From contig NZ_JBEJGX010000003.1 of assembly GCF_040253635.1 (NCBI RefSeq), forward strand, positions 7,093,501 to 7,157,500: a DNA stretch of 64,000 nucleotides, in the 5' to 3' direction. The notes below the pieces were generated by a model, which was not told the origin of the DNA, ran no database searches, and saw only the letters and a program-made list of their open reading frames with translations. Below are positions 26,004-37,383 of the stretch, in pieces. This DNA is from Streptomyces sp. Edi2. Its GTDB lineage: Bacteria > Actinomycetota > Actinomycetes > Streptomycetales > Streptomycetaceae. Positions within the stretch are counted from its first letter, which is position 1. Each line of letters starts with the position of its first letter. Made by a program: the position numbers and the translations under genes.

Positions 26004-26057
26004 GTGAACGCAGTATCGACATGGGTGCTCCCCTCCGGGGTCACGGTCGGGCGATAG
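26004..26057 (+). CDS. Possible 17-residue leader peptide upstream of the hydrolase gene
   Basis: GTG start with a strong ribosome site, GGAGG, at 25991-25995 (eight bases upstream). It encodes MNAVSTWVLPSGVTVGR and then stops with TAG. Seven bases after the stop, a hairpin CGGGAG...CTCCCG (26064-26090) begins and runs right up to the ribosome site of the hydrolase gene. The arrangement looks like a translated leader coupled to a structure that hides or shows the next ribosome site. No run of a single amino acid hints at a classical amino-acid attenuator. Could also be chance. Confidence 0.4.
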   Translation: MNAVSTWVLPSGVTVGR

Positions 26058-26063
26058 GTCGTC

Positions 26064-26090
26064 CGGGAGCGCCGTTCAAGAGCACTCCCG
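26064..26090 (+). promoter_or_regulatory. Stem-loop abutting the hydrolase ribosome binding site
   Basis: CGGGAG (26064-26069) pairs with CTCCCG (26085-26090), extended by a further G-C/C-G pair after one mismatch. The hydrolase ribosome site GAAAGG starts at the last paired base, so folding would compete with ribosome access. Confidence 0.45.
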
Positions 26091-26102
26091 AAAGGCACGA
26101 CC

Positions 26103-26825
26103 ATGCACGTCACTTCTGAACGGCGCCTCGACGACGGCGTCCTCGAACGCGAATTCACCCTCGGCGATACCCCTGGCACCCTGTGGACGCCGGAATCCGC
26201 CGCACCGGCCCCGCTGATCCTCATGGCCCACAACAACGGCCTGCCCAAGAGGGAACCCCGGCTGGTGGCCCGGGCCCGGCACTCCGCGGCGTACGGCTAT
26301 GCGGTGGCCACCATCGACGCCCCCGGGTGCGGTGACCGGCCCCGCTCCGCCGCCGACGAGCAGGCCCGCGCCGACCTCCGCCGGGCGATGCAGGCCGGCG
26401 AGCCGGTCGATGAGATCTTCGAGTCCTTCATCGGCCCGCTGGTCGAAAAGGCGGTCCCGGCATGGCGGACCACCCTGGATGCCCTCCTTGCGCTGCCCGA
26501 GATCGGCGGCCCGGTCGGGTACTCGGGGTGGACCGCCGTCGGCATTCGGCTGGCGGTGGTCGAGCCGCGCATCGCGGCCGCCGGCTTCTTCGCCGGGGGG
26601 TATGTGCCCCGCGCCCAGCGCAAGGAGGCCCGGCAGGTCACCATCCCGCTGCTGTTCCTGCTGCAGTGGGACGACGAGGGGAACCCCCGCCGGCGGGCCC
26701 TGGACCTCTTCGACGCCTTCGGCACCAAGGAGAAAACACTGCACGCCAATCTGGGCGGGCACACCGGCACCCCGTGGTTCGAGGTGGAGGACGGGAACCG
26801 GTTCTTCGGCCGGCACCTGAAGTGA
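26103..26825 (+). CDS. Alpha/beta hydrolase family protein (dienelactone-hydrolase-like)
   Basis: A 240-residue hydrolase. After a beta-rich start come PAPLILMAHNNGLPKRE (strand and oxyanion region), the turn VATIDAPGCGDRP, the presumed nucleophile elbow VGYSGWTAVGIRLA (about residues 138-151), the acid region FLLQWDDEGNPRR and the His in LGGHTGTPWFEVED. The elbow reads G-Y-S-G-W, not G-x-S-x-G, which is unusual but seen in some distant family members. Substrate unknown. The ATG at 26103 has GAAAGG upstream. It may be translationally controlled by the leader ORF and hairpin just before it. Confidence 0.75.
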   Translation: MHVTSERRLDDGVLEREFTLGDTPGTLWTPESAAPAPLILMAHNNGLPKREPRLVARARHSAAYGYAVATIDAPGCGDRPRSAADEQARADLRRAMQAGEPVDEIFESFIGPLVEKAVPAWRTTLDALLALPEIGGPVGYSGWTAVGIRLAVVEPRIAAAGFFAGGYVPRAQRKEARQVTIPLLFLLQWDDEGNPRRRALDLFDAFGTKEKTLHANLGGHTGTPWFEVEDGNRFFGRHLK

Positions 26826-26875
26826 GGCCGGGCCGCCGGGCCGGCGGCGGCCGGTAGGCGCTGTCGGCCAGGGTG

Positions 26876-26917
26876 CCGCTCATCGAGGGAGGGTCATCGG
26901 CCCTCCTCGATGAGCGG
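26876..26917 (+). terminator. Strong terminator after the hydrolase gene
   Basis: CCGCTCATCGAG...GGAGGG pairs with CCCTCC...TCGATGAGCGG: about 17 base pairs with one bulged G and the 7-base loop TCATCGG, 51 bases after the hydrolase stop. Confidence 0.85.
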
Positions 26918-27110
26918 GGCCGGCGGCTGCACCACCGCCCCGATCGCGCCGGTACCGGCCATCGGCGGTACCGGCCGGCCGGGGCGGCGCGAGGGCGTGG
27001 ACGCCTGGGTTCGGTGTCGAACGCCTCGGTGGAATGACAGGGCGACCGGCAGCACTGTCCGAGGACGACACCGGTCAGGGCATGACCAGGCCGCGACGAT
27101 GTATTAGAGT

Positions 27111-27128
27111 TATCTCGACATCGAGATA
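27111..27128. promoter_or_regulatory. MarR-type palindrome upstream of aconitase (possible TamR site)
   Basis: TATCTCGA-CA-TCGAGATA is a perfect 8-bp inverted repeat with a 2-base centre, 132-149 bases before the acnA start. The layout is typical of MarR-family operators. In S. coelicolor the MarR-type regulator TamR is reported to control aconitase along with other citrate-related genes, so a TamR orthologue is the first candidate. That link is from memory; the palindrome itself is seen directly. Confidence 0.6.
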
Positions 27129-27159
27129 TCTACCGAGAGGCGTACCGCTGCCGCGCCAG

Positions 27160-29974
<2,815 letters not shown>

Positions 29975-30006
29975 GCAAGGCCGCCGGCAGCTGACCGGCG
30001 GCACAG

Positions 30007-30045
30007 GACGGGCCGCACTTCCTCGGCGAGGGAGTGCGGCCCGTC
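30007..30045 (+). terminator. Terminator between acnA and the mannosidase gene
   Basis: GACGGGCCGCACT (30007-30019) and AGTGCGGCCCGTC (30033-30045) form a perfect 13-bp stem. It lies between convergent genes and can stop transcription from both sides. Confidence 0.85.
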
Positions 30046-30088
30046 CGCGTATCCGGGGAGCAGCCGACCGGCCCGCCGGTGCCGGTGC

Positions 30089-33000
30089 TCAGCTCAGTAG
30101 TTCCATCTCCGCCAGGGTGGTTTCACCGCCGGTGCGGAGTCGGTAGTGGCGGAAGTCGCCGGGCCGTTCGATGGCGAACACCCGTGTCTGGCGGTCCCAG
30201 GTGAAGTGTTCGCCGGCGCGGTGGTCGACCATCTGCCAGTGTTGGCCGTCGGTGGAGCCCTCCAGCTGCCAGTCCGACGGTGCCGCGGCGTGCTCCGCGG
30301 AGGTCAGGGTGTAGGACGTGATCCGGGCGGGCGCGGTCAGCGTGGCCGAGGCGGTGCTGAAGGTGGCAGAGGTTCCCGAGGTGTTGTCGAACAGCGGGCC
30401 GGCCGTGGGGTCCGACCGGTCGGCGGGCGGGCAGGGCACCTTGTCGTCCTGGGTGATCGACGTGGGGGCGGAGTCCGCCGCGGTGCCCCAGGCGGAGGGG
30501 CGGTCGCCCATGGTGAAGTCCAGGGTGCCGCCGTGGGCCAGGAGCCGGTGCGGCAGAGCGGTGGAATTCCAGGGCTTGCCGTTCACCCGGAGGCCTTGGA
30601 CATAGATGTTGCGCGCGTTGTTGCGCGGGGCCTTGATGGTGAGGTCGCGGCCGTTTTCCAGGTGGACCGTGGCCCGGGTGAACAGCGGGGAGCCCACCGC
30701 GTATTCGCCCTGGCCCATCACCAGCGGATAGAAGCCGAGTGAGCTGAAGATGTACCAGGCGGACATCTCGCCGTTGTCCTCGTCGCCCGGATATCCCTGG
30801 CCGATCTCACTGCCGAGGTAGAGCCGGGACATCGCCTCGCGGACCTTTTCCTGGGTCTTCCAGGGTTGGCCGGCCGCGTCATACAAGTAGCCGATGTGGT
30901 GCGAGGGCTGATTGCTGTGTCCGTACATGCCCATACGGGTGTCGCGGGCCTCGGTCATTTCATGGATCACCTGGCCGTAGGAGCCGGCGAATTCCTTGGA
31001 CGCGGTCTCCGGGGTGGAGAAATAGGCGTCCAGTTTTCCGGCCAGGCCGGCGCGGCCGCCGTAGAGGTTGGCCAGGCCCCTGGTGTCCTGCGGTGCGGTG
31101 AAGGCGAAGGTCCAGGCGTTGGTCTCGGTGTAGTCGTTGCCCCAGACCCGGGGGTCGAAGGTGTCCGGGGGCAGCCGCCAGCGGCCCTGGGCATCCTTGC
31201 CCTGGAAGAAGCCGACCTTGTCGTCGAAGAGCTTGACGTAGTTCTGGGCACGGCCCAGGAAATAGGCGGATTCTTCCTTGTAGCGGGGTTTTTTGGTCTT
31301 CTCGTACAGGGCCTTGCCCATACGGGCGATGCCGAAGTCGTTGAGATAGCCCTCCAGCGCCCAGGACATGCCCTCCCGGGTATCGGTGCTCGTATAGCCG
31401 AGGAAGGGCGCGGTGTTCATGCCCTTACGGCCGACGCCGGGGTTCGGCGGGGCGACGGTGGCGTTCTTGACGGCCGCGGCGTAGGCCGCCTCGGCGTCGA
31501 ACTTCACCCCCTTGGCGTAGGCATCGGCGAAGGCCACATCGGAACTCGTCCCGGTCATCAGGTCCGCATAGCCGGGCGAGGACCAGCGGGACATCCAGCC
31601 GCCGTCCTTGAATTGCTGGACGAAGCCGTCGACCATTTTCCCGGCCCGCTTCGGGGTGAGCAGGGAGTAGGCGGGCCAGGTGGTCCGGTAGGTGTCCCAG
31701 AAGCCGTTGTTGACGTACACCTCGCCGTCGACGATCTTCGAGCCGGTGTGGGTCGGGGTGTCCTGGCCGGTCTGCGGCGAGAAGGGGGACGCGTAGCGGC
31801 TGCGTGAACCGACCTTCTCAAAACCGGAGTTGGGGTAGAGGTAGAGGCGGTAGAGGTTGGAGTAGAGGGTGGTGAGCTGATCGCGGCTCGCCCCTTGGAC
31901 CTCGATCCGGCCCAGGAGGTCGTCCCACTGCGATTGCGCCCGGGCCCGGACACCCGCGAAGGTCGCGCCGGCCGGGATCTCCCGGGTCAGATTGGCTCTG
32001 GCCTGGTCCACGCTGATCAGGGAGGTGGCGATCCGCATGGTCACCGTGCGGTCCGAACCGGGCTTGAAGCGGAGATATCCGGTGACGTCCTTGCCGCCGG
32101 TGCAAGCACCGGCTCCACTGGAGCGGCTGACGCCGCACCCCCCGTTTGCGAGTTTCCCGCCGCCGGTGACCGGGGCGTCGAAGACGCCGTAGACGAAGAG
32201 CCGGGTGGCGCCGACGGAGAGTCCGCTCCGGACGTCCGAGAAGCCGGTGACGATGCCGCGCTCGGTGTCCAGGCTCAGCCCGCCCTTGTTGTTGACGTTG
32301 TCGAAGATCAAGCTTGCCTGGTCGCCGGGGAAGGTGAAGCGCATCAGCGCGGCGTGGTCGGTCGGGGTGATCTCCGTCTTGAGGCCGTTGTCGAAGGTCA
32401 CGCCGTAGTAGTGCGGCTTCGCGGTCTCGTTGGCGTGGTGGAACGGCAGCGCACGGCCGGTGCGGGAAGCGTCCGGGGTGCCGGCCACGGCGGACGGCAT
32501 GACCTGGAAGGTCTGCCGGTCGCCCATCCACGGGCTCGGCTCATGGCTGGCGCTGAAGGCCTGGAGGGTGGGGAGGTTGTCGGCGTTGTTCTTCCGCGCG
32601 TACTCGTAGAGCCAGTCGGCGGAGCCCGCGTTGGTCACCGGGGTCCAGAAGTTGAACCCGTTGGGGACGGCGGTGGCGGGGAAGGTGTTGCCGCGCGAGA
32701 AGCTGCCGCTGGAGAGCGTGCCGCGGGTGGTGACGGCGTAGTCGGAGAGGTGCGCGAGCGGCCTCTCCGGCGCCTTGGGGCCGAGGGCGATGTCGTCGAC
32801 CCAGCCGCGGAAGGCCGGTGCGGTCCGCGGCGCCCGGGGCGCGTCGTAGCCGACCAGGATCCGGTCGACGGTCTTGCCGGCGGCGACCGCGCCGATCCGC
32901 GACTCCCGGCTGTTCCACTGGTTGGCGTAGAGCGTCTTGGAGGCGGCCTGGCCCTGCGGGGTCAGCGGCGCGCCGTGCTGGTCGACGGCGGACAGCTCGC

Positions 33001-33532
33001 TGAGGTAGGTGCCGTCGGTGAAGGCGAGGTCCACGGCGGTGTGGGTCGCCGGATAGTCCGGATCGCTCTTCGTCATCTCGGGGAAGATCTTGTACGAGAG
33101 CGAAGTGACCGACGTGACGGGGACATTGACGTCGAAGATCTTGTTGTACGAGTAGCCGTGGCCGTCGGCGGTATGGGTGCCGGAGTAGCGCAGCGCATGG
33201 GTGCCGCTGAAGCCGGCGTGCGCCTTGGCGGTGGGGGAGTCGGCCGGGCCGGTGTCGGCCCGGGTGGTCATGCCGGGCGCGGCGGGGGCCGTCTGCGGGC
33301 TGACGCCCGAGGCCCGCGGTGTGCCGTCGGGGCCGGTGTCGACGCTGTCGGTCCAGTCCGGCTGCGGTTCGCCGGATTCGAAGGAGGAGTGGAACTCCGT
33401 GGCCCCCCGGTGCTTTCGGGGCGGCGCGGCCTGTGCCGGGCCGGGCACGGTGACGACGAGTAGCGCGGCCGCCGCGAGGGCGGCGGGGCGGGTGATCCCC
33501 CGCAGTGGACGGTGCCGGTATCCGATCCGCAC
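30089..33532 (-). CDS. Secreted GH92-family alpha-mannosidase with flanking carbohydrate-binding-like domains
   Basis: A 1147-residue exported glycosidase. The signal peptide covers residues 1-35 (RHRPLRGITRP, hydrophobic AALAAAALLVVTVPGPAQA). An N-terminal jelly-roll-like domain (about 50-270, ending WVDDIALG) precedes the GH92 catalytic part with typical segments FWDTYRTTWPAYSLLTP and GYPGDEDNGEMSAWYIFSSLGFYPL (the family motif usually has GQMSAWY). A galactose-binding-like domain closes the protein (about 1045-1147). GH92 enzymes are calcium-dependent exo-alpha-mannosidases acting on N-glycan or fungal mannan. The GTG at 33532 follows AGAGGG and opens the signal peptide; the frame is open upstream to 33715 without meaning. 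A LacI-type operator lies 21 bases upstream. Confidence 0.9.
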   Translation of the reverse strand: MRIGYRHRPLRGITRPAALAAAALLVVTVPGPAQAAPPRKHRGATEFHSSFESGEPQPDWTDSVDTGPDGTPRASGVSPQTAPAAPGMTTRADTGPADSPTAKAHAGFSGTHALRYSGTHTADGHGYSYNKIFDVNVPVTSVTSLSYKIFPEMTKSDPDYPATHTAVDLAFTDGTYLSELSAVDQHGAPLTPQGQAASKTLYANQWNSRESRIGAVAAGKTVDRILVGYDAPRAPRTAPAFRGWVDDIALGPKAPERPLAHLSDYAVTTRGTLSSGSFSRGNTFPATAVPNGFNFWTPVTNAGSADWLYEYARKNNADNLPTLQAFSASHEPSPWMGDRQTFQVMPSAVAGTPDASRTGRALPFHHANETAKPHYYGVTFDNGLKTEITPTDHAALMRFTFPGDQASLIFDNVNNKGGLSLDTERGIVTGFSDVRSGLSVGATRLFVYGVFDAPVTGGGKLANGGCGVSRSSGAGACTGGKDVTGYLRFKPGSDRTVTMRIATSLISVDQARANLTREIPAGATFAGVRARAQSQWDDLLGRIEVQGASRDQLTTLYSNLYRLYLYPNSGFEKVGSRSRYASPFSPQTGQDTPTHTGSKIVDGEVYVNNGFWDTYRTTWPAYSLLTPKRAGKMVDGFVQQFKDGGWMSRWSSPGYADLMTGTSSDVAFADAYAKGVKFDAEAAYAAAVKNATVAPPNPGVGRKGMNTAPFLGYTSTDTREGMSWALEGYLNDFGIARMGKALYEKTKKPRYKEESAYFLGRAQNYVKLFDDKVGFFQGKDAQGRWRLPPDTFDPRVWGNDYTETNAWTFAFTAPQDTRGLANLYGGRAGLAGKLDAYFSTPETASKEFAGSYGQVIHEMTEARDTRMGMYGHSNQPSHHIGYLYDAAGQPWKTQEKVREAMSRLYLGSEIGQGYPGDEDNGEMSAWYIFSSLGFYPLVMGQGEYAVGSPLFTRATVHLENGRDLTIKAPRNNARNIYVQGLRVNGKPWNSTALPHRLLAHGGTLDFTMGDRPSAWGTAADSAPTSITQDDKVPCPPADRSDPTAGPLFDNTSGTSATFSTASATLTAPARITSYTLTSAEHAAAPSDWQLEGSTDGQHWQMVDHRAGEHFTWDRQTRVFAIERPGDFRHYRLRTGGETTLAEMELLS

Positions 33533-33552
33533 GCAAGCCCTCTCAACAGGAT

Positions 33553-33566
33553 TGACATCGTTGTCA
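33553..33566. promoter_or_regulatory. LacI-type operator upstream of the mannosidase gene
   Basis: TGACA-TCGT-TGTCA has perfect 5-bp arms and differs by one base from TGACAACGTTGTCA, the kind of 14-base operator bound by Streptomyces LacI-family sugar repressors. It lies 21-34 bases before the start codon, where it would block transcription. No LacI-family gene is in the window. Confidence 0.6.
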
Positions 33567-33768
33567 GTTACATGACGCCAAGATAAACAGAGATAAGTAA
33601 GGTGCGTGGGGTCTTTGGTGTCAAGGGTGTCGCTGAGATCAGTGGGCCGCGGTGTCGCCGGGCGGTCCGGAAGGGTGACGTCCGGGCAATCCGATGCATG
33701 CCGGGGAGGTCTCAACTAGGGAAAGACTGCCGCCCAAACCTGCATTCGATCTTGCCCCTGAGGCCGGA

Positions 33769-33784
33769 AGTGGACTATACCTGT
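33769..33784. promoter_or_regulatory. Candidate DasR-responsive element upstream of the ngcE-type gene
   Basis: AGTGGACTATACCTGT agrees at 13 of 16 positions with the dre consensus ASTGGTCTAGACCAST bound by the N-acetylglucosamine regulator DasR. It lies about 185 bases before the binding-protein gene. The downstream importer resembles the chitobiose/N-acetylglucosamine NgcEFG system, so DasR control would make sense. Confidence 0.4.
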
Positions 33785-33966
33785 CGGCGTCCGACCGGCC
33801 GTACGACCACGGCGGCGGAGCCGGGGGGAAGGCGGGAACGGATGACTGCCCCGCATTTCTCTAGCGTGCCCGGTGCACATCCCGTACAACTCAGCTTCAT
33901 CTGACCCGCGGTGCCGGGGTGGCTCCGGTACACCGCCTGAGTCCTGAAGAAGGCGAGGACTTGCGC

Positions 33967-35406
33967 ATGGGATCCACCTCTGAATTCAACCGTCGCGATC
34001 TGGTCAAGCGAGCCGCGGCCCTGGGGATCATCGCCGTACCGTCCATGGGGGTGTTGTCGGCGTGCGCCGGCGGCGGTGGCGGGGAAGATAACAAGGTGGA
34101 GAAAGGCAAGAAATCAGCCAAGAATCCGCTTGCGGTCAATGAGTCGGCCGGCCTCGATGTGGTCATCTTCGACGGCGGATTCGGCGACAAATACGCCAAG
34201 GACGCGCAGGGCGAGTACCTCAAGGCCTTCCCGAAGGCCGACGGCAAGGTCAAGCTCTCGTCGACCCAGAAGATCCAGTCGACGCTGCAGCCGCGCTTCA
34301 ACGGCGGGAACCCGCCCGACCTCGTCGACAACTCCGGTGCGGAGCAGATGGATTTTGGCACGCTGGTGGCCAAGGACCAGCTGACCGACCTGACCGCGCT
34401 CCTCGATGCCCCCTCCGTCGACGATCCGCACAAGAAGGTGCGCGAGACCCTGCGCCCCGGTGTGGTCGAGATGGGGCAGTTCGGCGGCAAGGAAACCTGG
34501 ATCCTCTACTACGCCTACACGGTCTACGGCGTCTGGTATTCCAAGAGCAATCTGCAGAAGCTGGATGCGGAATACCCGGAGACTTGGGACGACATGCTGG
34601 CCCTGTGCGCGAAGGCCAAGAAGAAGGGCGTCGCCGGCTGGACCTACCCGGGCAAGTACCCCTACTACCTGCCCTTCAGCCTGTACTCGTTCATCGCCAA
34701 GATCGGCGGTGAAGAGGTCCTGCGGAAGATCGACAATCTGGAGCCGAACGCCTGGAAGGACCCGGCGGTCAAGGCGGCCTTCGACGCCTATTACGAGCTC
34801 TACAAGAAGGGCTACGTCCTCAAGGGCTCGCCCGGCCTGGACCACCTGCAGTCGCAGAAGGCCTGGGCCGAGGGCAAGGCGCTGTTCATCCCCAACGGCT
34901 CCTGGGTGGAGAACGAGTCGGCCAAGCAGATCGCGAAGAACCCGCAGTTCGATCTCTCGGTCGGCGCCCCGTCCAGCCTGTCCGCCTCCGACAAGATGCC
35001 GTTCGGCACCCTCTGGGCCTCGGGCGGCGAGCCGTACATCGTGCCGCGGAAGGCCCACAACGCCGAGGGCGGTATGGAACTGCTGCGCATCATGCTCAGC
35101 AAGAAGTCCTCGCAGAACTTCATCAAGCAGGTCTCCTCCCTCACCTCGCTCAACGGCGGAACCGAGGGACTGAAGCTTCCGCCCGGTCTGGCATCCGCGC
35201 AGGTGGCGCTGCAGAAGGCCGGCCAGAACATCGTCAATCCGCGGTTGCAGGACTGGTATGTGGCGCTCCAGAAGGAGCGGATCGGTGTCGGTGCGCTGGG
35301 CGAGATGATGGCCGGCCGGATGACGCCCGACGAGGCCATCAACAAGATCCAGAAGTACGCGGACGACACCCGCGACGACTCCAGCGTCAAGAAGTACAAG
35401 CGCTGA
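33967..35406 (+). CDS. ngcE: Sugar ABC transporter substrate-binding lipoprotein (NgcE type)
   Basis: A 479-residue extracellular solute-binding protein. The N-terminus has a twin-arginine motif (NRRDLVKRAAALGIIAVP, residues 7-24) and a lipobox LSAC with Cys at about 33, so it is exported, probably by Tat, and lipid-anchored. The mature part is a family-1 solute-binding fold (LDVVIFDGGFGDKYAKDAQGEY; YPETWDDMLALCAKAKKKG; ASGGEPYIVPRKAHNAEGG). Two permease genes follow. By order and proximity to rok7B7 I equate it with NgcE, known for N-acetylglucosamine/chitobiose uptake; the ligand is not proven. No ATPase gene is present, as expected for importers served by the shared MsiK ATPase. Confidence 0.85.
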   Translation: MGSTSEFNRRDLVKRAAALGIIAVPSMGVLSACAGGGGGEDNKVEKGKKSAKNPLAVNESAGLDVVIFDGGFGDKYAKDAQGEYLKAFPKADGKVKLSSTQKIQSTLQPRFNGGNPPDLVDNSGAEQMDFGTLVAKDQLTDLTALLDAPSVDDPHKKVRETLRPGVVEMGQFGGKETWILYYAYTVYGVWYSKSNLQKLDAEYPETWDDMLALCAKAKKKGVAGWTYPGKYPYYLPFSLYSFIAKIGGEEVLRKIDNLEPNAWKDPAVKAAFDAYYELYKKGYVLKGSPGLDHLQSQKAWAEGKALFIPNGSWVENESAKQIAKNPQFDLSVGAPSSLSASDKMPFGTLWASGGEPYIVPRKAHNAEGGMELLRIMLSKKSSQNFIKQVSSLTSLNGGTEGLKLPPGLASAQVALQKAGQNIVNPRLQDWYVALQKERIGVGALGEMMAGRMTPDEAINKIQKYADDTRDDSSVKKYKR

Positions 35407-35494
35407 CCGACGAGTTCGGCAGGCGCCTCCCGGCGTGGGCCGGGGCGCGTCACCGGCTGTGGCACACGCAGGGAGAGAACGGGATTCGGTAGTC

Positions 35495-36418
35495 ATGAAA
35501 CACGGTAAGTACCGTTTCATCGCGGGGTTCTTGGTCCTCCCGCTGGCGATTTACGCGATCTTCGTGATCTCGCCGTTCGTGCAGGCCATTTACTACTCCT
35601 TCACGGACTGGACCGGACTGAGTCCGGACATGAAGATGGTCGGCTTCGACAACTATGCGCGCCTCTTCACGGACGATGTGTTCTGGTCCGCCGTGGGCAA
35701 CAGTGTGACGCTGCTGCTGCTCCTGCCGGTGGTGACGCTCTCGCTCGGGCTCTTCTTCGCCTTTATGCTCAACGTCGGTGGCCGCCGCAGGAAGAAGGCG
35801 GTCATCGGCGGGGTGCGCGGCTCGGGCACCTACAAAATCCTCTACTTCTTCCCGCAGGTGCTGTCGGTCCCGATCGTCGCGCTGCTTTTCCAGTTCGCCT
35901 ACAACCCGGAGAGCGGTGCGCTCAACGCCTTCTTCAAGGCGATCGGGCTCGGCAATGTGCAGCCGGACTGGCTGGGCGATCCGCAGATCGCGCTGTGGTG
36001 CGTCATGGCCGCGATGGTGTGGGCCAATGTCGGCTTCTACGTCGTGCTCTTCTCCGCGGGAATGAGCTCCATTCCCAAGGACTTCTACGAAGCCGCGCTG
36101 CTGGACGGCGCGAACCGCCTCAACACGTTCTTCCGGATCACCCTGCCGCTCTTGTGGGACACCGTCCAGACCGGCTGGATCTATATGGGCATCCTCGCCC
36201 TGGACGTGTCGGCCTTCGCGTTCGTGCAGATCATGAGTGTCGGTCCGGGCGGTCCCGACTATTCGACCGAGGTCCTTCCGCTGTACGTGTACCAGAAGAC
36301 CTTCCGCGACGGTCAGGCCGGATACGCGACGGCCATCGGCGTTTCCCTGCTGATCGTGACCCTCATCTTCTCGGCCATCGTGATGCGGCTGGGACGACGC
36401 GAGCGACTGGAGTTCTGA
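35495..36418 (+). CDS. ngcF: Sugar ABC transporter permease (NgcF type)
   Basis: A 307-residue MalF-like permease with about six membrane helices: residues about 8-28, 68-93, 120-140, 160-185, 225-245 and 275-295. The cytoplasmic EAA loop reads YEAALLDGANRLNTFFRITLP (residues about 200-220), which contacts the ATPase. The ATG at 35495 lies 88 bases behind the binding-protein gene; a run GGGAGAGAACGGG is upstream. Its stop overlaps the start of the next permease gene, so both subunits are made together. Confidence 0.9.
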   Translation: MKHGKYRFIAGFLVLPLAIYAIFVISPFVQAIYYSFTDWTGLSPDMKMVGFDNYARLFTDDVFWSAVGNSVTLLLLLPVVTLSLGLFFAFMLNVGGRRRKKAVIGGVRGSGTYKILYFFPQVLSVPIVALLFQFAYNPESGALNAFFKAIGLGNVQPDWLGDPQIALWCVMAAMVWANVGFYVVLFSAGMSSIPKDFYEAALLDGANRLNTFFRITLPLLWDTVQTGWIYMGILALDVSAFAFVQIMSVGPGGPDYSTEVLPLYVYQKTFRDGQAGYATAIGVSLLIVTLIFSAIVMRLGRRERLEF

Positions 36419-37383
36419 TGAGTGCGCAGACGGATCCCGCGGACCTCCCGGGTGTGACGAAGGAGCAGGGGCCCGCCGCCGCGGCCCCGGGAGTGCCCGG
36501 ACCGCGGCGCGGACAGGTCGGCAAGGACGGCGCCCGCGCCGACGGCAACAGCAGCGAGGGCAAGGTCCTCAACGTCTTCTCGCACGGAGTCCTGGTGATC
36601 TGGGGCCTCTTGGTCACCATGCCGCTGCTGTGGGCGGTGGTGAGCTCCTTCAAGGACGACTCCGAGATCTTCGGCTCGCCCTGGGGGCTGCCCTCGGTCC
36701 TGCACTTCGACAACTGGTCACGCGCCTGGGACAAGGCGAACATGGGCCAGTACTTCCTCAACTCGCTGATCGTCGTGGGCGGTTCACTGATCGGCACGAT
36801 GCTGCTGGGCGCGATGGCGGCGTATGTGCTGGCCCGCTTCGACTTCCCGGGCAACCGCTTCCTGTACTTCCTGTTCGTGGGCGGGATGGGCTTCCCGGTC
36901 ATCCTGGCGCTGGTCCCGCTGTTCTTCGTCATGAAGAACATGGCGCTGCTGGACACCTACCACGGCCTGATCCTGGTCTATATCGCGTACTCGCTGCCGT
37001 TCACGGTCTTCTTCCTCAGCGGGTTCTTCAAGACGCTGCCCACCTCGGTGGCCGAGGCGGCGCTCATCGACGGTGCCTCGCACACCCGCACCTTCTTCCA
37101 GGTGATGCTGCCGATGGCCAAGCCCGGCCTGATCAGCGTCGGGATCTTCAACTTCCTCGGGCAGTGGAACCAGTACCTGCTGCCGACGGTGCTCAATGTC
37201 GGGGACCCGGACAAGAAGATGCTGACCCAGGGGCTGGTGGCGCTGGCGGTGAGTCAGGGCTACAAGGGGGACTGGTCCGGTCTGTTCGCGGGGCTGACGA
37301 TCGCGATGCTGCCGGTGCTCGCCGCGTACATCATCTTCCAGCGGCAGGTGGTGGCCGGTCTGACCGCGGGCGCCCTCAAATAG
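36418..37383 (+). CDS. ngcG: Sugar ABC transporter permease (NgcG type)
   Basis: A 321-residue MalG-like permease. It has an extended polar N-terminus of about 50 residues rich in Pro, Ala and Gly, then six membrane helices, and the EAA loop VAEAALIDGASHTRTFFQVMLPMAKPGL (about residues 218-245). The start codon overlaps the stop of the NgcF gene by one base (TGATG), indicating translational coupling. It completes the importer with the binding protein and NgcF; the ATPase must come from elsewhere. Confidence 0.9.
   Translation: MSAQTDPADLPGVTKEQGPAAAAPGVPGPRRGQVGKDGARADGNSSEGKVLNVFSHGVLVIWGLLVTMPLLWAVVSSFKDDSEIFGSPWGLPSVLHFDNWSRAWDKANMGQYFLNSLIVVGGSLIGTMLLGAMAAYVLARFDFPGNRFLYFLFVGGMGFPVILALVPLFFVMKNMALLDTYHGLILVYIAYSLPFTVFFLSGFFKTLPTSVAEAALIDGASHTRTFFQVMLPMAKPGLISVGIFNFLGQWNQYLLPTVLNVGDPDKKMLTQGLVALAVSQGYKGDWSGLFAGLTIAMLPVLAAYIIFQRQVVAGLTAGALK

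Larger units (their letters stand above)
33533..33966. other. 434-base divergent control region between the mannosidase and ngcE-type genes
   Basis: No gene. It holds the LacI-type palindrome at 33553-33566 and an AT-rich stretch (33570-33600, with GATAAACAGAGATAAG), a DasR-like site at 33769-33784, and the ngcE ribosome region at its right end. The gap is unusually long for this window. Confidence 0.5.

Noticed and set aside
25988..26010. T-box-like sequence GGTGGTACCCG upstream of the hydrolase
   Set aside because: Only a short match to the T-box antiterminator signature; no specifier stem or terminator pair is visible, and the downstream gene is not an aminoacyl-tRNA or amino-acid gene. 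The GGAGG is better explained as a ribosome site.
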